From Calliopum simillimum (lineage: Eukaryota > Arthropoda > Insecta > Diptera > Lauxaniidae), in contig OX638369.1 in NCBI GenBank assembly GCA_951812925.1, forward strand, positions 64,184,228-64,248,227: a DNA stretch of 64,000 bases. Direction: 5' to 3'. Position numbers and translations under genes: made by a program. Each line of letters starts with the position of its first letter. The stretch's first letter is position 1. The notes below the pieces were generated by a model that saw only the letters and a program-made list of their open reading frames with translations, ran no database searches and had not been told where the DNA came from. This document shows, one piece after another, positions 33,501 to 48,500 of this stretch.

Positions 33501-36500
33501 ATATTTAGTCACACTTTCTTTATTTAAAGGATGACTTTTCAGAGTGGACAATGAAATTTTGATTGGATTTTTTGTTGGTAGTTCCGTTATTACTTTAATA
33601 AGATCTGTTGTAGCTTCTTCGTATTTTGGAGTGGTTTCTGACAAAATTTGCTCTTCTTCCGCACCAACTTGAATCTCACCACTGCCAGAAAAGTCATCAA
33701 AATCATCGCCTAACCTATCAATATTTGTCGTGCCAAGTTCATTGCGAAAATCTGTAGTGGCTTCCGTATAATCTAACTTATCTGAGATATGGTGTGTGGT
33801 GTCAATTTCATTCTTATTATCTTCTTCATCGGATCCTAATAATAAGTCAACCCATGACAAACCTTCATAGCTAGTTGTGGTCTTCTCTTCTGAAGGACTT
33901 TCGTCGAAATCTGCTTCAACTTTAGTTGGTTCTGAAGGACCGAGAAGTAGATCAAAAAGGCTTACTTCAGTTGTAGAACTCAACTTTGTGGTTGTTGTAG
34001 AAGGACGTTCCGTCGTAGACAAGGCGACTACATCAATATCATCTGAAAGTATCTGATTATTTGTATCGATGAATTCTAGACCTTGACGTATTGTATCGAA
34101 GATGCTCTTCGGGCTAGTGGCGCTCAGTGCACTACTTTGTGCTTCGTGTTTGGTAGCCGCAGCCGTAGGATGTCTATCATGGGGATATTGCACAGCTATT
34201 TCAGTACCATTTTCTTTTCCATCTTCATTGCCAAATATCAATGAAAATAAATTGAATTGCCGTGAATTATGTGAACGTCGGTAATCACGCTGACTACCAC
34301 AGTCGTAACTCGACGGGCAGCACTGACCTTTCGGCACAACCGGAATACAATTTTTCAAAGAGGGTGCGCATTTTTTTGGGGCACAACGCCGTGTACCACG
34401 TATACAAAAACAAATATCACAAGGTTTATCAAGATCGGATTTCATCTTTTGTCCTTCCACGTAAAACTGTTTGCCGACTGTACAACCACGATTTCGTTGC
34501 AATCTTTGTGACATGCGCAAAAAATGTTTATTGGATGTTTTCCGATAACGTGTCTCTTGTGACGATTTTCCCGAAGTTTTGGCGCTGCAATCGTAGCGGA
34601 CTGGGCAGCATGTAGCATCTACAAAAATAGGCTTGCAGCCTTCGACGGGCAACATGCATTTAGGTTTGACACACTTTTCTGCACCACCTAAAAGAGAAGT
34701 GAACTTAAGTATTTCGAATGTTCGGAACAAAGTGCAATACTTACCAATACAGTAACAATATGTGCACAGATTTGAAGATGACATCGCTGAGCCAGATTTA
34801 TAAACAGTACCGTTTTTAACACAAACTATGGGAAAATATATCATAAATTTAAAGAATTTGAAAAAGTTTTTATTAATAATGTGGAATGGAGGAAAATTTT
34901 AAAATATCATGTGCTGTTTCAGCAAAATTCAAAATTAAATCAAGCCTTTTCTAATTTCTAATTGACTAAGAAGACTTACGTACCATACAAATCTACTTCC
35001 GAGTCATCTGATCTACGCTGAAGTACATTTTCGTTGACCACACGATCAATTGATTCTCTTTCATAATGGTCCAAATATGCGATTATTCTGCTGGATGTAG
35101 GAATTCTATAGAACGCATCCAAACGTGCACACGATAAATAAGGACAACATGTGTTCTTCTTTTGTACAACAACACAACCACGTGGTGGTGGCATAGGCAT
35201 TTCCGGACAAACTTTTAACCGACATACCAATGTTTTTTTGTTACAGAAACAGCTCAGACATTTTTCTGTTGTTGGCACCATTGACTTATCAGCATACCAA
35301 GTACCGTTGTGATGACAACCTATGGAGGAGAAATCATCTGGTAATTAATAGTGTTAATCTGATTAAAAAAAAAAAAAATTACAGATGCACAATGAAAGAG
35401 TGTTTATATGCAACGTTGGCCATACATAGTCATTATGGAGTTAGGCTCTTGAAATATGGCACAGATGTATTTTAGATTAAAACAATTAAAAATGTGTGCA
35501 CAGTAAAAAGTGATAGTTTACTTTTGATTCCATTCGGTATTGATTTTAAACTGCTTTGGTATTAAATTCAAAATTTATTCCAAAAAAGGTTGAAATTTAT
35601 TCCGGTAGGTTTTAATTTTATCACAAAAAGTATTTACTTTTAAACCGTTTAGTTTTTTCAATTTTTTAATACCAAAGTGGCTTAAAAACAATCCTAAAAT
35701 AACTTTAAATTCAAAAAACTAATCATTTTTAGTTTTAAAATAAGTCCAAGAAAAGTATTAAAATATTCTCTGCGCCAATTTTAATACTTTTGGTTTGAAA
35801 CTAATGCCATCAAAGTTTTAATTTAGCTTGGAGAGACTTTTTAGTTTTAAAATTTGAAAAACTTTCCCTGCAGTAAAAATATGAGACAGTCTACAAAAAA
35901 TACTAGTTCGCGGTTAATACTTGCCCGAAACTAGTGAGAAAAGGATGCAGTGAGGGCCAGTTTGATATCAGTTTGTAGTTTGTAGGGGCAAATAAATCGT
36001 GACGAATTTCGTTTTTTGCTTTTGAAATATTTTGTGTTTTGTGTCACTTGAATTGTGTGTCAAAATAAATTGTGGAAAAAAAAAAATGAAATTAATGAAT
36101 TCTTTCTTGATAATGCTGTTATGAATGTAATTAAACTTTATTTTATTTGTTTTAAGAAAATATAAATCCAAATCAAAAAAAAAAAAGTATTCCTATAGGA
36201 CCACTTCATACCACAACTAGCCCCGCACTGGTGTAAACGTAATGCATAAGGGGCCAATTGAAATTTCGTAGGACTTCAACACACAAAAAAGAACAGTTGC
36301 TTGTATGCAAAAGGGATTGAAGTTGGACTAGTACTGGTTGGTATAGGACTAGTTAATGGACTACTCATAAACTAGTCCGTTTGCCTGCAGGGTTATTTAT
36401 CAAAAGAGCATAAAAAAAGAACGAGAACAAAATAACAAAAAAAAATTTATTTTTCAATTGTTTAAATACAAATTTCACACAACTACGTCAATACGTTTGA

Positions 36501-39500
36501 TAGCCGAGTGAGCTAAAGACTTCGTAATTTATGTACACAAGATGTTGTACCCTTGGTTCGAATCTCAGTATGTGGATGGCTTGTTTTTTTTTTTTTTTTC
36601 AATTAAATTTAAATTTTTTTTTTTTTTTTTTTCATTTTTCTCCCTCTCTTTATTTATTCCAAAATAATTTAAAATTAAAACTTTTTTTGGCATTGTTCTA
36701 TATAAATACTTTTTTTGGTTTTAAAATTAAACTAAAATTTTTACTGTGTGCATATGAATAAGATCTAGGACGTGATCATAGCTTTCTTCAAAATTTCCAA
36801 TGTTATAAATCGTGAATTATTTTAGACCTACCACCAAAATTTCATAACTCTTGAAAATAACTAGTTTTCTGCATTTATAGTTTTTTTTCTCATTGCTTTA
36901 CAGTGAAGTTTGCCCTCTGGAAGTCCCTTAAGAAGTTAAAATTATTTGATTCAAAAACTGGAAAGCTTTTAAGAAATCACACTGCCCAATTAACCAAATG
37001 TTCCGATTTTTCCTTAATTCAGAGTTATTCGGAACAAATTCGAAACTGCTATGTTTTTGTAATGATTTCGTAAAGATTTCTCTGAAGAATTTCTTAAACT
37101 TTTTCGAATTTTCGAAAAAAACTCGAAACTGTTTAGAGTTTTCGTAAAGAATTCATAACGATTTCGTAAAGATTCTTCTAACAATTTTTTAAACTTTCTT
37201 CTTTGTTTCCAATATAAAAACAAGACTTTTACGTCAGTATTCAATACAAAATAACAACATTTTGTTATTATTGAGTACCATAAATTTTCTTTAGAAAATG
37301 CACATGCACACTTATGTATATGCTGAAAACATACATACATATGTATATAAATATACTATAAATTGAATAAAAAAAAAAAAAAACAAGAAACGACATTACG
37401 AATTTGTTCCGAAATATCGTTACGAATTCGTTCACAAAATTCGCTACGAGTTCGTGTCAACCCTCTCATACAAAATTCGTATCGAATTCCTAACGATTTC
37501 GGTACCGGAATCGGAAAGATTTGCCGAATTTTGGTATAAAATTCGTTACGAATCCGGAACCTTTTGTTTGTTGGGTGGGGTCTGCCCAATAAGTGTCCGA
37601 AATTTGTTTGGGCGCAATTTGTTGAAAACAATTGTGTGCCATGGTAAAACGACCTGTTTGTTTTAAAACATACCCTAAGTTTTGAGAAAAAACTGTTTAA
37701 ACCTTCAATAGCCAGCGGAATAAAAACAATTCACTTATTGCGGAAAAAGGAACTGTTGTCCAAAAAAAAACCACATTTATTCACTATAACACAAATTTTG
37801 CACAAGAATGGCACAACGGCTCAATGATAACTAACTATACAAAAAATTATAAAAAAACTCTTCATTTGATCCTCAGGGAGAGAAAAAAACTCGTATACAG
37901 GGTGTATAGGATACAAAAACTCAGACGAAGTCGAGAGCATTCAAACGTAATCTCCATAATAGAAATCGATTGAAATTTGCGCGAGATATGACATTTTTAA
38001 CAAATTTTTAAAGTTTGATTTTGGGTATTTTTGTTTTGCAGGGAATTTTGGTTCTTAGGAGATATGGGATAGTAGTATTAGTATTTGAAAACTGCGTAAA
38101 CAAATGTGCATTATGAATAGAGCTAAATAAAGATATAAAAATAGAAACTTTTTGAGTAATTTTGCCTGTTTAGTGACTCTCTGTTTGGTATTTTTGGGTA
38201 GTTCTTACAGCACCTGCAGCGATTTTTAAATATGCCTACCATTATTTGTTTTTTTATTTTATTTTCTTGAAAAATAGTTTGGTAATGCGTTATCTATTAA
38301 TCATGATTAATAGTTTCGAAACGAGATGTCAGTGTTTCAACCTCAATTGCATCCAAAATATTGGACTTAATCAACGACAAGCTATGACACTGTTGCCCGG
38401 GTTAACTTTTTCTTGTTCAAATTTCTCTAATGATAGACAAACAGACATAACATATATTACAGAATTTAAGTAAGATCGTTTGCTTTGGCTATTAAGTAAA
38501 TAATTTTAGAAATCAAATTTTGCTGACAATACCCAATAGCTGCTTCATTACAAAGCTTAAGGCTACTGAAAGTTTAAGTCTAAGCAAGCCACCAGCATTC
38601 ATAAAGAAAAAAAAACAAATTAACTACCAGCAGACCAAAGTTATTAAATAAAATTATAGATCAACCTAAACTGTAACAATAAATTATGATAAGTTGGACG
38701 TAAGTTAATTTAGTGGGTGAAAGTTGCTTAAAAAAATCATGGTTATTTCACCAAAAAGAATGTTTACCCAAGGTGTTCGTCACATTGGAAAAGTGCCAGA
38801 GTGCTCAAGAACGAGAAAAATGAAAAACGAAGAAAGAAACACAAACCTAAGCCTTTCACAAATCATGGGCACAAAGAATTTTTAGGTAACCAACAAAGAA
38901 TCGACCACTGAAGCAAAGTCTGCAAGATTTTTTTTGTTGTGAATGGGGGAAATTTCAAAAAGAATAATGATTAGAAAATTGGTGCTTGTTCTTAATTTAT
39001 GTCGCCGCCATTCGTTTGAAATGGATTTTGGGCTCAATTTTTGTTCTTCGACGCGTTTCTCCAATTGTGCTCTTACGAATGCGTGCATTTTGTTTTTGTA
39101 ATTTTTCGCCTAGGTCCGATTATGAGCGTAATCGGTCAGGTGACGTTGAACTAATGATTTGTTTATATTTGATATGGCTAACTGCTTTGGGCCAACAATT
39201 ATGTTGCCATTAACAATTTGTTAACGCGCTTTTTTTTATTTAATTTCTCACTTTGTTATGCTGTGTATCTTGTGTTGTATCTTATGAAAACAATGCTGTG
39301 AACTTAGCGGATTGATGTTCTATTCTGTGTAGTTGAATGAATGACTTTTTGTTAGCACATTTTTAATTTATGGTGTTGTTTTATTGTTGTGCTGGAAGAG
39401 TGAAACATACCAATTATGGCCACAGATTTTTAAAACAAAATGAGCGACAAATTTGGGTCAACTAAAATTTGCTTATGTTTGTACGTCCAAAATGGTTAAA

Positions 39501-42500
39501 GTATTGAATGTTGACGGTACTAAATCAATGATATTCATATGAGGAAAAAACAAACATTCTAATCTAATACTCCATTGTCATTCTCAGCCTCATATTTATA
39601 CAAAATTTAACATATTTTTATGTAAAATCAAAATTTTTTCCAAGTTTATCCTTCCAATCTTCCGGTGATTTACGGGCTTTTAGGGGCCTCCAATTTTCGG
39701 GCTTTTGGGGTTAGGCCCGGGCCCGCACGAAACCCGTACAAAACGATTTCAAGGCCCAAGCCCGAGGCCGAAGAGAAAAGGCCCGCGGGCCACGAAAAAA
39801 AACACGGCCTGCGCCCAGCTGTAGTACATTTAAAGTTATAAGCTCAAGCAAATTCCAACAATCAATATTTCCAAACATCAAATCTGAAAGTTCTATGAAG
39901 AATAAGCGTACATACTTTCAAGAAAGTTCAAATTGATTAGAAAACAGCTTGCTTTGTAGGAAGGAACAGGTTCAGTAAAAGGAATTAAACGCAGAGCAAA
40001 TTTAATAAACGTCGAACAAACGATCAATATGATTGCCATAAAAAGAATTTCATTTGAACGATGCACATTCAATGCTGGATATAACCTGAAATCCAAAAAG
40101 GCGTAAAGTCTAAAAATTGATTATACAGTGCAACACCAAAATAAGGGCAAGATTTGGGTATGCTGGGACGATAGCCTTACCATAGCTGAGTAAAACCCTT
40201 GATGGGTTTTGCAAAATTTTCTATCGACCTCTAAATTTTTTGTTTGAGACTCTTCAGTTTTCTATCGATAGTTCCTGTACTATTTCAAAAACCTTTATTT
40301 TCTTTTACTAAAATTGTAGCCAAATGTTCAACAAGTAACTTTTCCTAAAAAATTTTATACTGGGGGTATTTTGATGCATAACGTTCGACGTTTTTCAGTT
40401 TTTCGATCGTAACTCACAAAACATAAATTTTTCACAAAAACAGTCTTTGTATGCATATCATTCGAATCTCAACATAATACGTGTACAACGATGTATATAC
40501 ATTAGGGTGGGCCAAATTGTATGGAGGAAATTTTATCGACCTCGGCTACCCCCCTATGTAAAAGTTCATTCAATTCTATGAATATTTGCCCAAGAAACTA
40601 TACCTCTGCGTTCAACTTTAGTTCGGCGCATTTTTGATCGAAAATTGTACCTTTTAGTAATTTTTTTTTTTATTTTCATACTAAATTTTAAAAATTTTTA
40701 TAAAGACAAAAGTAATGTCATTATATTATTTGGCTGGTATTCTGTCAGTAATCAATTAAATTCGGTTCTGTTTACATAAAAAGTTCACTTGATAGTGTGA
40801 AATTGATGCTATATATTTAAAAAAATGATATGTGTCAAATAGCCGATTATTATGACCGACTTTCAAAATAAACGATTCATATTTTTGGATGAATTTTTTC
40901 AAACAAAACACCGACCTAGGCAGGAAGTTCATTCAATTCTCTGAATATTTGCCCAAGGAACCATACCTCTACGTTCAACTTTAGTTCGGCGCATTTTCAA
41001 TTGAAAATTTTACCTTGCGTTTAATATTTATTTTTATGCTTAATTTTCAAAATTCCTATAGAGACAAAAGTAATATCATAATATGTTTTGGCTCGTATTC
41101 TGTCAGTAATCAATAAAATTGGGTTCTGTTTTTACGAAAAGTTTACTTGATAGCGTGGAATTGATTATATTTATTTTAAAAAATTATATCGGTCAAATTA
41201 TTTATATTTATTATAAAGGATTCATATTTTTACATAGATTTTTGGTATATTGTTCTCTAAAATTAAAAAAAGCGGCTAAATTATTTCCTAAAACTGCCCC
41301 TAGATCTTGCCCTAGAAAAAAATGAATGTCAGATTCGGCATCCTAGCATCCAAAAACACTTGGGTTGGTGTTTCGATTGAAAAAATCCATGTAAAAATAT
41401 GAATCGTTTATAATAAATCGGTTATTTGACCGATACAATTTTTTGGAATAAATATAATCATCTTCACGCACGCCTGTCCTGTGGGTGATTTGAATAAATT
41501 TTTCGAGTACTCCATTTTTTTTTACGGAATTCTGTTAAACATCGTATTTCAACATGTTTTCAATAAAAAATTTCAAAATCCTTAGAGCACTTCGGAAATG
41601 ATCGGCTAACGAACGATTTCCAAGTTGCCTTAGCCGAAGCAAATAATGATAATTTTGAAAAATAGTTCCAAATAAATTTTTTTTTTCCGGAATTGTATTC
41701 ACTAATGTATACAAAATAACGTGTGAAAAGTACATAGCAAAATCGTAAGCCAAAAAAAAGTTATTCAAGGTCAAAAATTGCGAAAATTATTTGTTTTTCA
41801 ATTATTTCGCTTACGGCTGCAAATACGAAAAAATAGTGGTCGATAGTTATTTACTGAGTTAACAGTTGTTTAGCTTTAATGATTTACTACGAAAAAATCT
41901 CACAAATTTTTTTTCTATTACTTATGCTTTAGGAGGTATGTCAATTTTAAAAGTTTTAAAAATTCGCAATTTTTATATGTTGTACTTTTTAAATTGAAAT
42001 AACTCTCGAACGACTAATCGCACAAAAAAAGTTAAGATACACTTTTTTGTAGAAAATTATATTTCCTACAAGCCACTTTCAGCTCTTTTTTTCGTAGGAC
42101 CTATGGTTTAGGAGATATTTTGCACAAACTGTTCAAATTTTGAAAAACTAGTTTTTAAGGAAATCTCTGGAGCTGTTTTCGCTTGATAAAAAGTAACGGG
42201 ATCTATTTTATTAACATTTACATGATCTTCAAATTATATTTGATACATATATACGAAATAATTAACGATAAATTTTTTTACTTGAAAAAAAAAAAAAAAA
42301 AATGGCGAATTTTGTGTGAATTCTTTAAATTTTGAATAAAAAATATTTTTGAAAGAGTATGATGAATTTTGGACTAGTTTTCATGAATTTTTTATTAGAT
42401 TTGAAGACGTGAATGTTCGAAATTTTTTACGTTTTTGCAATTTTTTTTTTTTTTTTAAGTAAAAAAATTTAACGATAATTATTTCGTATATATTTATGTA

Positions 42501-45500
42501 TCAAATATTATTTGTAAATCATGTAAATGTTAATAAAATAGATCCTACTACTTTTTATCAAGCGAAAACAGCTCCAGAGATTTCCTTAAAAACTAGTTTT
42601 TCGAAATTTGAACAGTTTGTGCAAAATATCTCCTAAACCATAGGTCCTACGAAAAAAAGAGCTGAAAGTGGCTTGTAGGAAATATAATTTTCTACAAAAA
42701 AGTGTATCCTAACTTTTTTTGTGCGATTAGTCGTTCGAGAGTTATTTCAATTTAAAAAGTACAACATATAAAAATTGCGCACTTTTAAAACTTTTAAAAT
42801 TGACATACCTCCTAAAGCATAAGTAATAGAAAAAAAATTTGTGAGAATTTTTCGTAGTAAATCATTAAAGCTAAACAACTGTTAACTCAATAAATAACTA
42901 TCGACCACTATTTTTTCGTATTTGAAGCCGTAAGCGAAATAATTGAAAAAAAAATAATTTTTGCAACTTTTGACCTTGAATAACTTTTTTTGGGCTTACG
43001 ATTTTGCAATGTACTTTTCACACGTTATTTTGTATACATTAGTGAATACAATTCCGGAAAAAAAAAATTTATTTGGAACTATTTTTCAAAATTATCATTA
43101 TTTGCTTCGGCTAAGGCAACTTGGAAATCGTTCGTTAGCCGATCATTTCCGAAGTGCTCTAAGAATTTTGAAATTTTTTATTGAAAACATGTTGAAATAC
43201 GATGTTTAACAGAATTCCGTAAAAAAAAATGGAGTACTCGAAAAATTTATTCAAATCACCCACAGGACAGGCGTGCACGCTATCAATTAAACTTTTCGTA
43301 AAAACAGAACCCAATTTTATTGATTACTGACAGAATACGAGCCAAAACATATTATGATATTACTTTTGTCTCTATAGGAATTTTGAAAATTAAGCATAAA
43401 AATAAATTTTAAACGCAAGGTAAAATTTTCAATTGAAAATGCGCCGAACTAAAGTTGAACGTAGAGGTATGGCTCCTTGGGCAAATATTCATAGAATTGA
43501 ATGAGCTTTCAGCCTAGGTTGGTGTTTTGTTTGAAAAAATTCATCCAAAAATATGAATCGTTTGTTTTGAAAGTCGGTCATAATAATCGGCTATTTGACA
43601 CATATCATTTTTTTAAATATATAGCATCAATTCCACACCATCAAGTGAAGATTTTATGTAAACAGAACCGAATTTAATTGATTACTGACAGAATACCAGC
43701 CAAATCATATAATGACATTACTTTTGTCTTTATAAAAATTTTTAAAATTTAGTATGAAAATAAAAAAAAATATTGATGAAAGGTACAATTTTTGATCAAA
43801 AATGCGCCGAACTAAAGTTGAACGCAGAGGTTTCCTTGGGCAAATATTCATAGAATTGAATGAACCTTCACATAGCGGGGTAGCCGAGATCAGTTTTCAA
43901 ATCGGCCCACCCTAATATACATATGTATCCAAGTATGTATATAGCCAAATGTAGTGGCATCAGAGATCTCACCACCTCTAAGGTTATCTAAGACCTTTCA
44001 AAATTGCAAAATTTTTCTTTTTGCCACAAATTACATTTCAAAATGTTCCAGTTAATATGCCAACTAAATTTGAGCTTAAAACAAGCACTGGTCTAGCCGT
44101 GACGCTTAATTTAGTTGATTTTTTGAATAAAATCCCATGTTTGATCAATTTTTTTGAGGTTATGCCAAAAAGATTTTCGAAATTTCATATTTTTGCCTAG
44201 TAGGCTGATGACTAAGTTTCATTATTGAATTGTATTGAGTCAAAATGTTCAATGGTTAAAAAAGGGGCGTGGTACTTCTTCGATACCGCCCACTTTTCGG
44301 TTATTACAAAACATTGATAAGCATTACCTGCATACCAAATTTCATTAAAATATATTGCAACATTTGCGAGAAATATCATTTAACATATTTTGCTTGTATG
44401 GGAGGTTCCATGCGCAACGGCGATATTTCACCCACTTTCAGGCCGGAGATGCCCTATAGCAATTAAGTTCCTCACAGTTAATTTCAGAATGTTTGCTTTA
44501 TTAGTTCTCTTTTTATACCGTTTTATATTTTTGTGGGCGGTGCCACGCCCTTCAACGAGTTTTTCCAATATAACTGCGTATCACATATTAATTCTTGTTT
44601 GCAGAGGTAACTTTCATTAAAATTGTTGGAGTCGTTTTCGAGTAATATTGAATCAAATCTTTCAAGGGCTTCGATCACGCCCACTTTTTGTCTGTTACAA
44701 GATATTATCAAGCCGTACCCGCTAACTAAATTTCATCCAAATACCTTTTACGGTTTGCGAGTTCTGACTAAATCAAATTTAAAATTTAGGGCAGTGCCAC
44801 GCCCCCTGGTGAGCATTAACAAAGTTTAAACCTAGCACATTCTTCATTGTATGCTAATATCTAACACTATTCCAAGTATCATTATAATCGCTGTAGCCAT
44901 TTTCGAGAAAAAATATTGGCACAAAAAAACAAACATACAAGAAAAATCCATGTAAAAATATGACTCGTTTATTTTGAAATCAGTTATTTGACCGATATAA
45001 TTTTTTGGAATAAATATTATCAATTTCACGCTATCAAGTAAACTTTTCGTGAAAACAGAGCCCAATTTTTTTGATTACTGACAGAATACCAGCCAAAACA
45101 TATTATGATATTACTTTTGTCTCTATAGGAATTTTGAAAATTAAGCATAAAAATAAATATTAAACGCAAGGTATAATTTTCAATGGAAAATGCGCCGAAC
45201 TAAAGTTGAACGTAGAGGTATGATTCCTTGGGCAAATATTCATAGAATTGAATGAACTTTCAGCTTAGGTTGGTGTTTTGTTTGAAAAAATTCATCCAAA
45301 AATATGAATCGTTTATTTTGAAAGTCGGTCATAATAATCGGCTATTTGACCCATATCACTTTTTTAAATATTGGGAGTACAACTTAAAAACCGGAATTTG
45401 ACGGTGGATGTCCGTACTAACAAATATCGTGAAAGCTCGAACTTTATATATATGTCATTTTGAAGGTACATTTGACAGCTGTCAAAATCAGTCAACAAAA

Positions 45501-48500
45501 CAATTTTATCTTGTGTGCATCATTATTATTTTTCACGATGAATAACTTCGAAAATTCGAGAAAAAGGCAGCATTTGCGGGAGGTTCTGTTGGGTAATTTT
45601 TTTGCAAAGAAAACTGCTGCGGAAAGTCATAGTTTGCTTGTAGAAGGTTATGGCGACGATGCTTTAGGAAAAATACAGTGTTTTGAATGGTTTAAACGCT
45701 TCAAAAGTGCCGATTTTGACATCAAAGACAAAGAACGCCCAGGACAGCCAAAAAAGTATGAAGACGAAGAATTAGAGAAGCTACTCGATGAGGATTCGTG
45801 TCAAACACAAGACGAGCTTGCCAAATCGTTGGGATTGACTCAGCAAGCCATTTCGAAACGTTTGAAAGCCGCCAGATACATTCAGAGCAAGGTAATTGGG
45901 TCCCCTATGAGTTGAAGCCGAGAGACGTTGAACGGCGTTTCTGTATGTCTGAAATGCTGCTTGAGCGCCATAAAAACAAATCATTTTTGCATCGGATTGT
46001 GACTGGGGATGAAAAATGGATCCATTATGACAATCCCAAACGCAAAAAGTCATACGTGAAACCCGGCTCACCAGCCAAATCAACCTTGAAGCCAAATATA
46101 CATGGCGCCAAGGTTATGCTGAGTATTTGGTGGGATCAGAAGGGGCCGTTATATTATGAGTTGTTGAAATCGGGCCAGACAATCACAGGTGACCTGTACT
46201 GAACACAATTAATACGTTTGAAGCGTGCCATCATCGAAAAACGCCCGAAAAATGCGACCAGACACGAAGCAATAATTTTTCAACATGACAACGCTCGGCC
46301 GCATGTTGCAAGACCCGTGAAAAACTATTTGGAAAATATAGTGGATGGGAAGTTTTGGCTCACCCGCCTTGTAGTCCGGACCTTGCTCCGTCTGACTTTC
46401 ATTTATTTCGCTCGATGCAAAACGTCTTCACATCAGAGCAAGGCATCCGAAATTGGATAGATTCATTTTTGGCCGCCAAGCCGGCGCTATTTTTTTGGGA
46501 TGGAATTCATAAATTGCCTGAAAGATGGGGAAATGTTGTAGCTTCTAATGGACAATACTTTGAATAAAATATATTGTAACATTTTTCACAATAAAGCATC
46601 AAATTTCGCTAAAAAATTCCGGTTTTTAAGTTGTACACCCAATATATAGCATAAATTTCACACCATCAAGTGAACTTTCTATGTAAACAAAATCCAATTT
46701 AATTGATTACTGACAGAATACCAGCCAAATCATATAGTGACATTACTTTTGTCTTTATAAAAATTTTTAAAATTTAGCATGAAAATAAAAAAAAAATTAA
46801 TAAAAGGTAAAATTTTTGATCAAAAATGCGCCGAACTAAAGTTGAACGCAGAGATATAGTTCCTTGCGCAAATATTCATAGAATTGAATGAACTTCCACA
46901 TAAGGGGGCAGCCGAGATCAGTTTTCAAATTGGCCCACCCTAATATACACGAAATAATTATAGTTAAAATTTTTTACTCAAAAAACGTAAAAATTTCGAA
47001 CATTCACGTCTTCAAATCTAATAAAAAATTCATAAAAACTAGACCAAAATTCATCATACTTCTTTCAAAGAAATTTTTATTCAAAACTTAAAGAATTCAC
47101 ACAAAATTCGTAATTTTTTTTTTTTAAGTAAAAAAATTTAACGATAATTATTTCGTATATATGTATCAAATATTATTAGTAGATCATGTAAATGTTAATA
47201 AAATAGATACCGTTACTTTTTATCGAGCGAAAACAGCTCCAGAGATTTCCTTAAAAACTAGTTTTTCAAAATTTGAACAGTTTGTGAAAAATATCTCCTA
47301 AGCCGTAGGTCCTACGAAAAAAAGATCTGGAAATGGTTCTTAGGAAATATAGTTTTCTACAAATAAGTACATAATTACTTTTTTTGTGCGATTAGTCGTT
47401 CGAGAGTTATCTCAATTTAAAAAGTACAACATATAAATATCGCGAAGTTTTAAAACTTTTTAAATTGATATATCGATACCTTAGAGCGCTATAGTCCTAT
47501 CTCCATTTTTCCAATTGTTGGGAAATGCAAAAAGAAGATTTCAAACAGTGGTTATTTAGGATTGGCTGCTATTTTGATATAAATGTATATGCAATATTTT
47601 TATCTATAGTATATTTTAACATAATTTAATGTTTTTAACCAATTTTGTTAACTTCTTATGAAATCCCAGCCAATTTATAGTATGTCATTACTTTTGCCCT
47701 TATATAGAATTCCACTACTATTGAAATAAAAGACGTATTTAGTACATTTTTTGAATTTTTTCCATTAAAATGTCGTAAAAAGTCATGAAACGCGTAGAAA
47801 ACACGAAAAAAACGAATTTTTTATTTTTTTTTATTTTTTTTTTTAATTTTTGGTTCCGACAAACAAGAGTGCAGCCTTGAGTGCAACCAAATTTGTTCAC
47901 TAAAATGTCTCAAAAAGTCATGAAACGCGAAGCAAACGCGGTAAAACGAAGATTTTTTTTTTTAAAATGTGACTTATTTGAAAATTTAGTGGAGATAGGA
48001 CAGTAGCGCTCTTGAAAAAATTACAGTTTGGAGATAGGATTTTTCTTAATTATCAAATATTTTGGTATTTTAGTGGTATTTTGACATCACACAGTTTTTC
48101 ACACGGTGAAGAATCCCACAATGATGCCATAACTGGAGAAATCTCAAAATCGCAAAAAGTGGAGATAGGACTATAGCGCTCTAAGGTATCGATATGTACT
48201 TCCTTAACCATGAGCTATAGGAAAAAAATGTTTGAGACTTTTTCGTAGTAAATCATTGAACTGTTGACTCGGCCAATAACTGTCGACCACTATTTTTTCG
48301 TAATTGCAGCCGTAAGTGAAATAATTGAAAAAAATTAATTTTTGCAACTTTTGACCTTGAATAACTTTTTTTGGGCATACGATTTTGCACACGTTATTTC
48401 TTATGCATTAGTGAATACAATTCTCGAAAAAAAAAAATTCATCTGGAACTATTTTTCAGTATTATCCTTATTTGCTTCGGCTAAAGCAATATGGAAATCG

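Larger units (their letters stand above)
44945..46940. mobile_element. Partial copy (one arm) of the 40505-43912 palindrome, with a mariner inserted
   Basis: From AAAAATCCATGTAAAAATATG (44943) onward it follows the same order as 43250-43912, ending GGCCCACCC before TA at 46941-46942. The mariner at 45371-46642 splits it. The uninterrupted sequence at about 43612-43632 shows the empty site. Confidence 0.65.

Noticed and set aside
34979..34979. GTAAGT as the donor of VWC exon 2
   Set aside because: It would leave two bases and cause a stop at the beginning of exon 3; the GTACGT at 34983 keeps phase 1.
41535..41774. 79-codon frame repeated at 42961-43209 as a conserved gene
   Set aside because: The identity comes from the palindrome arms, not from coding constraint.
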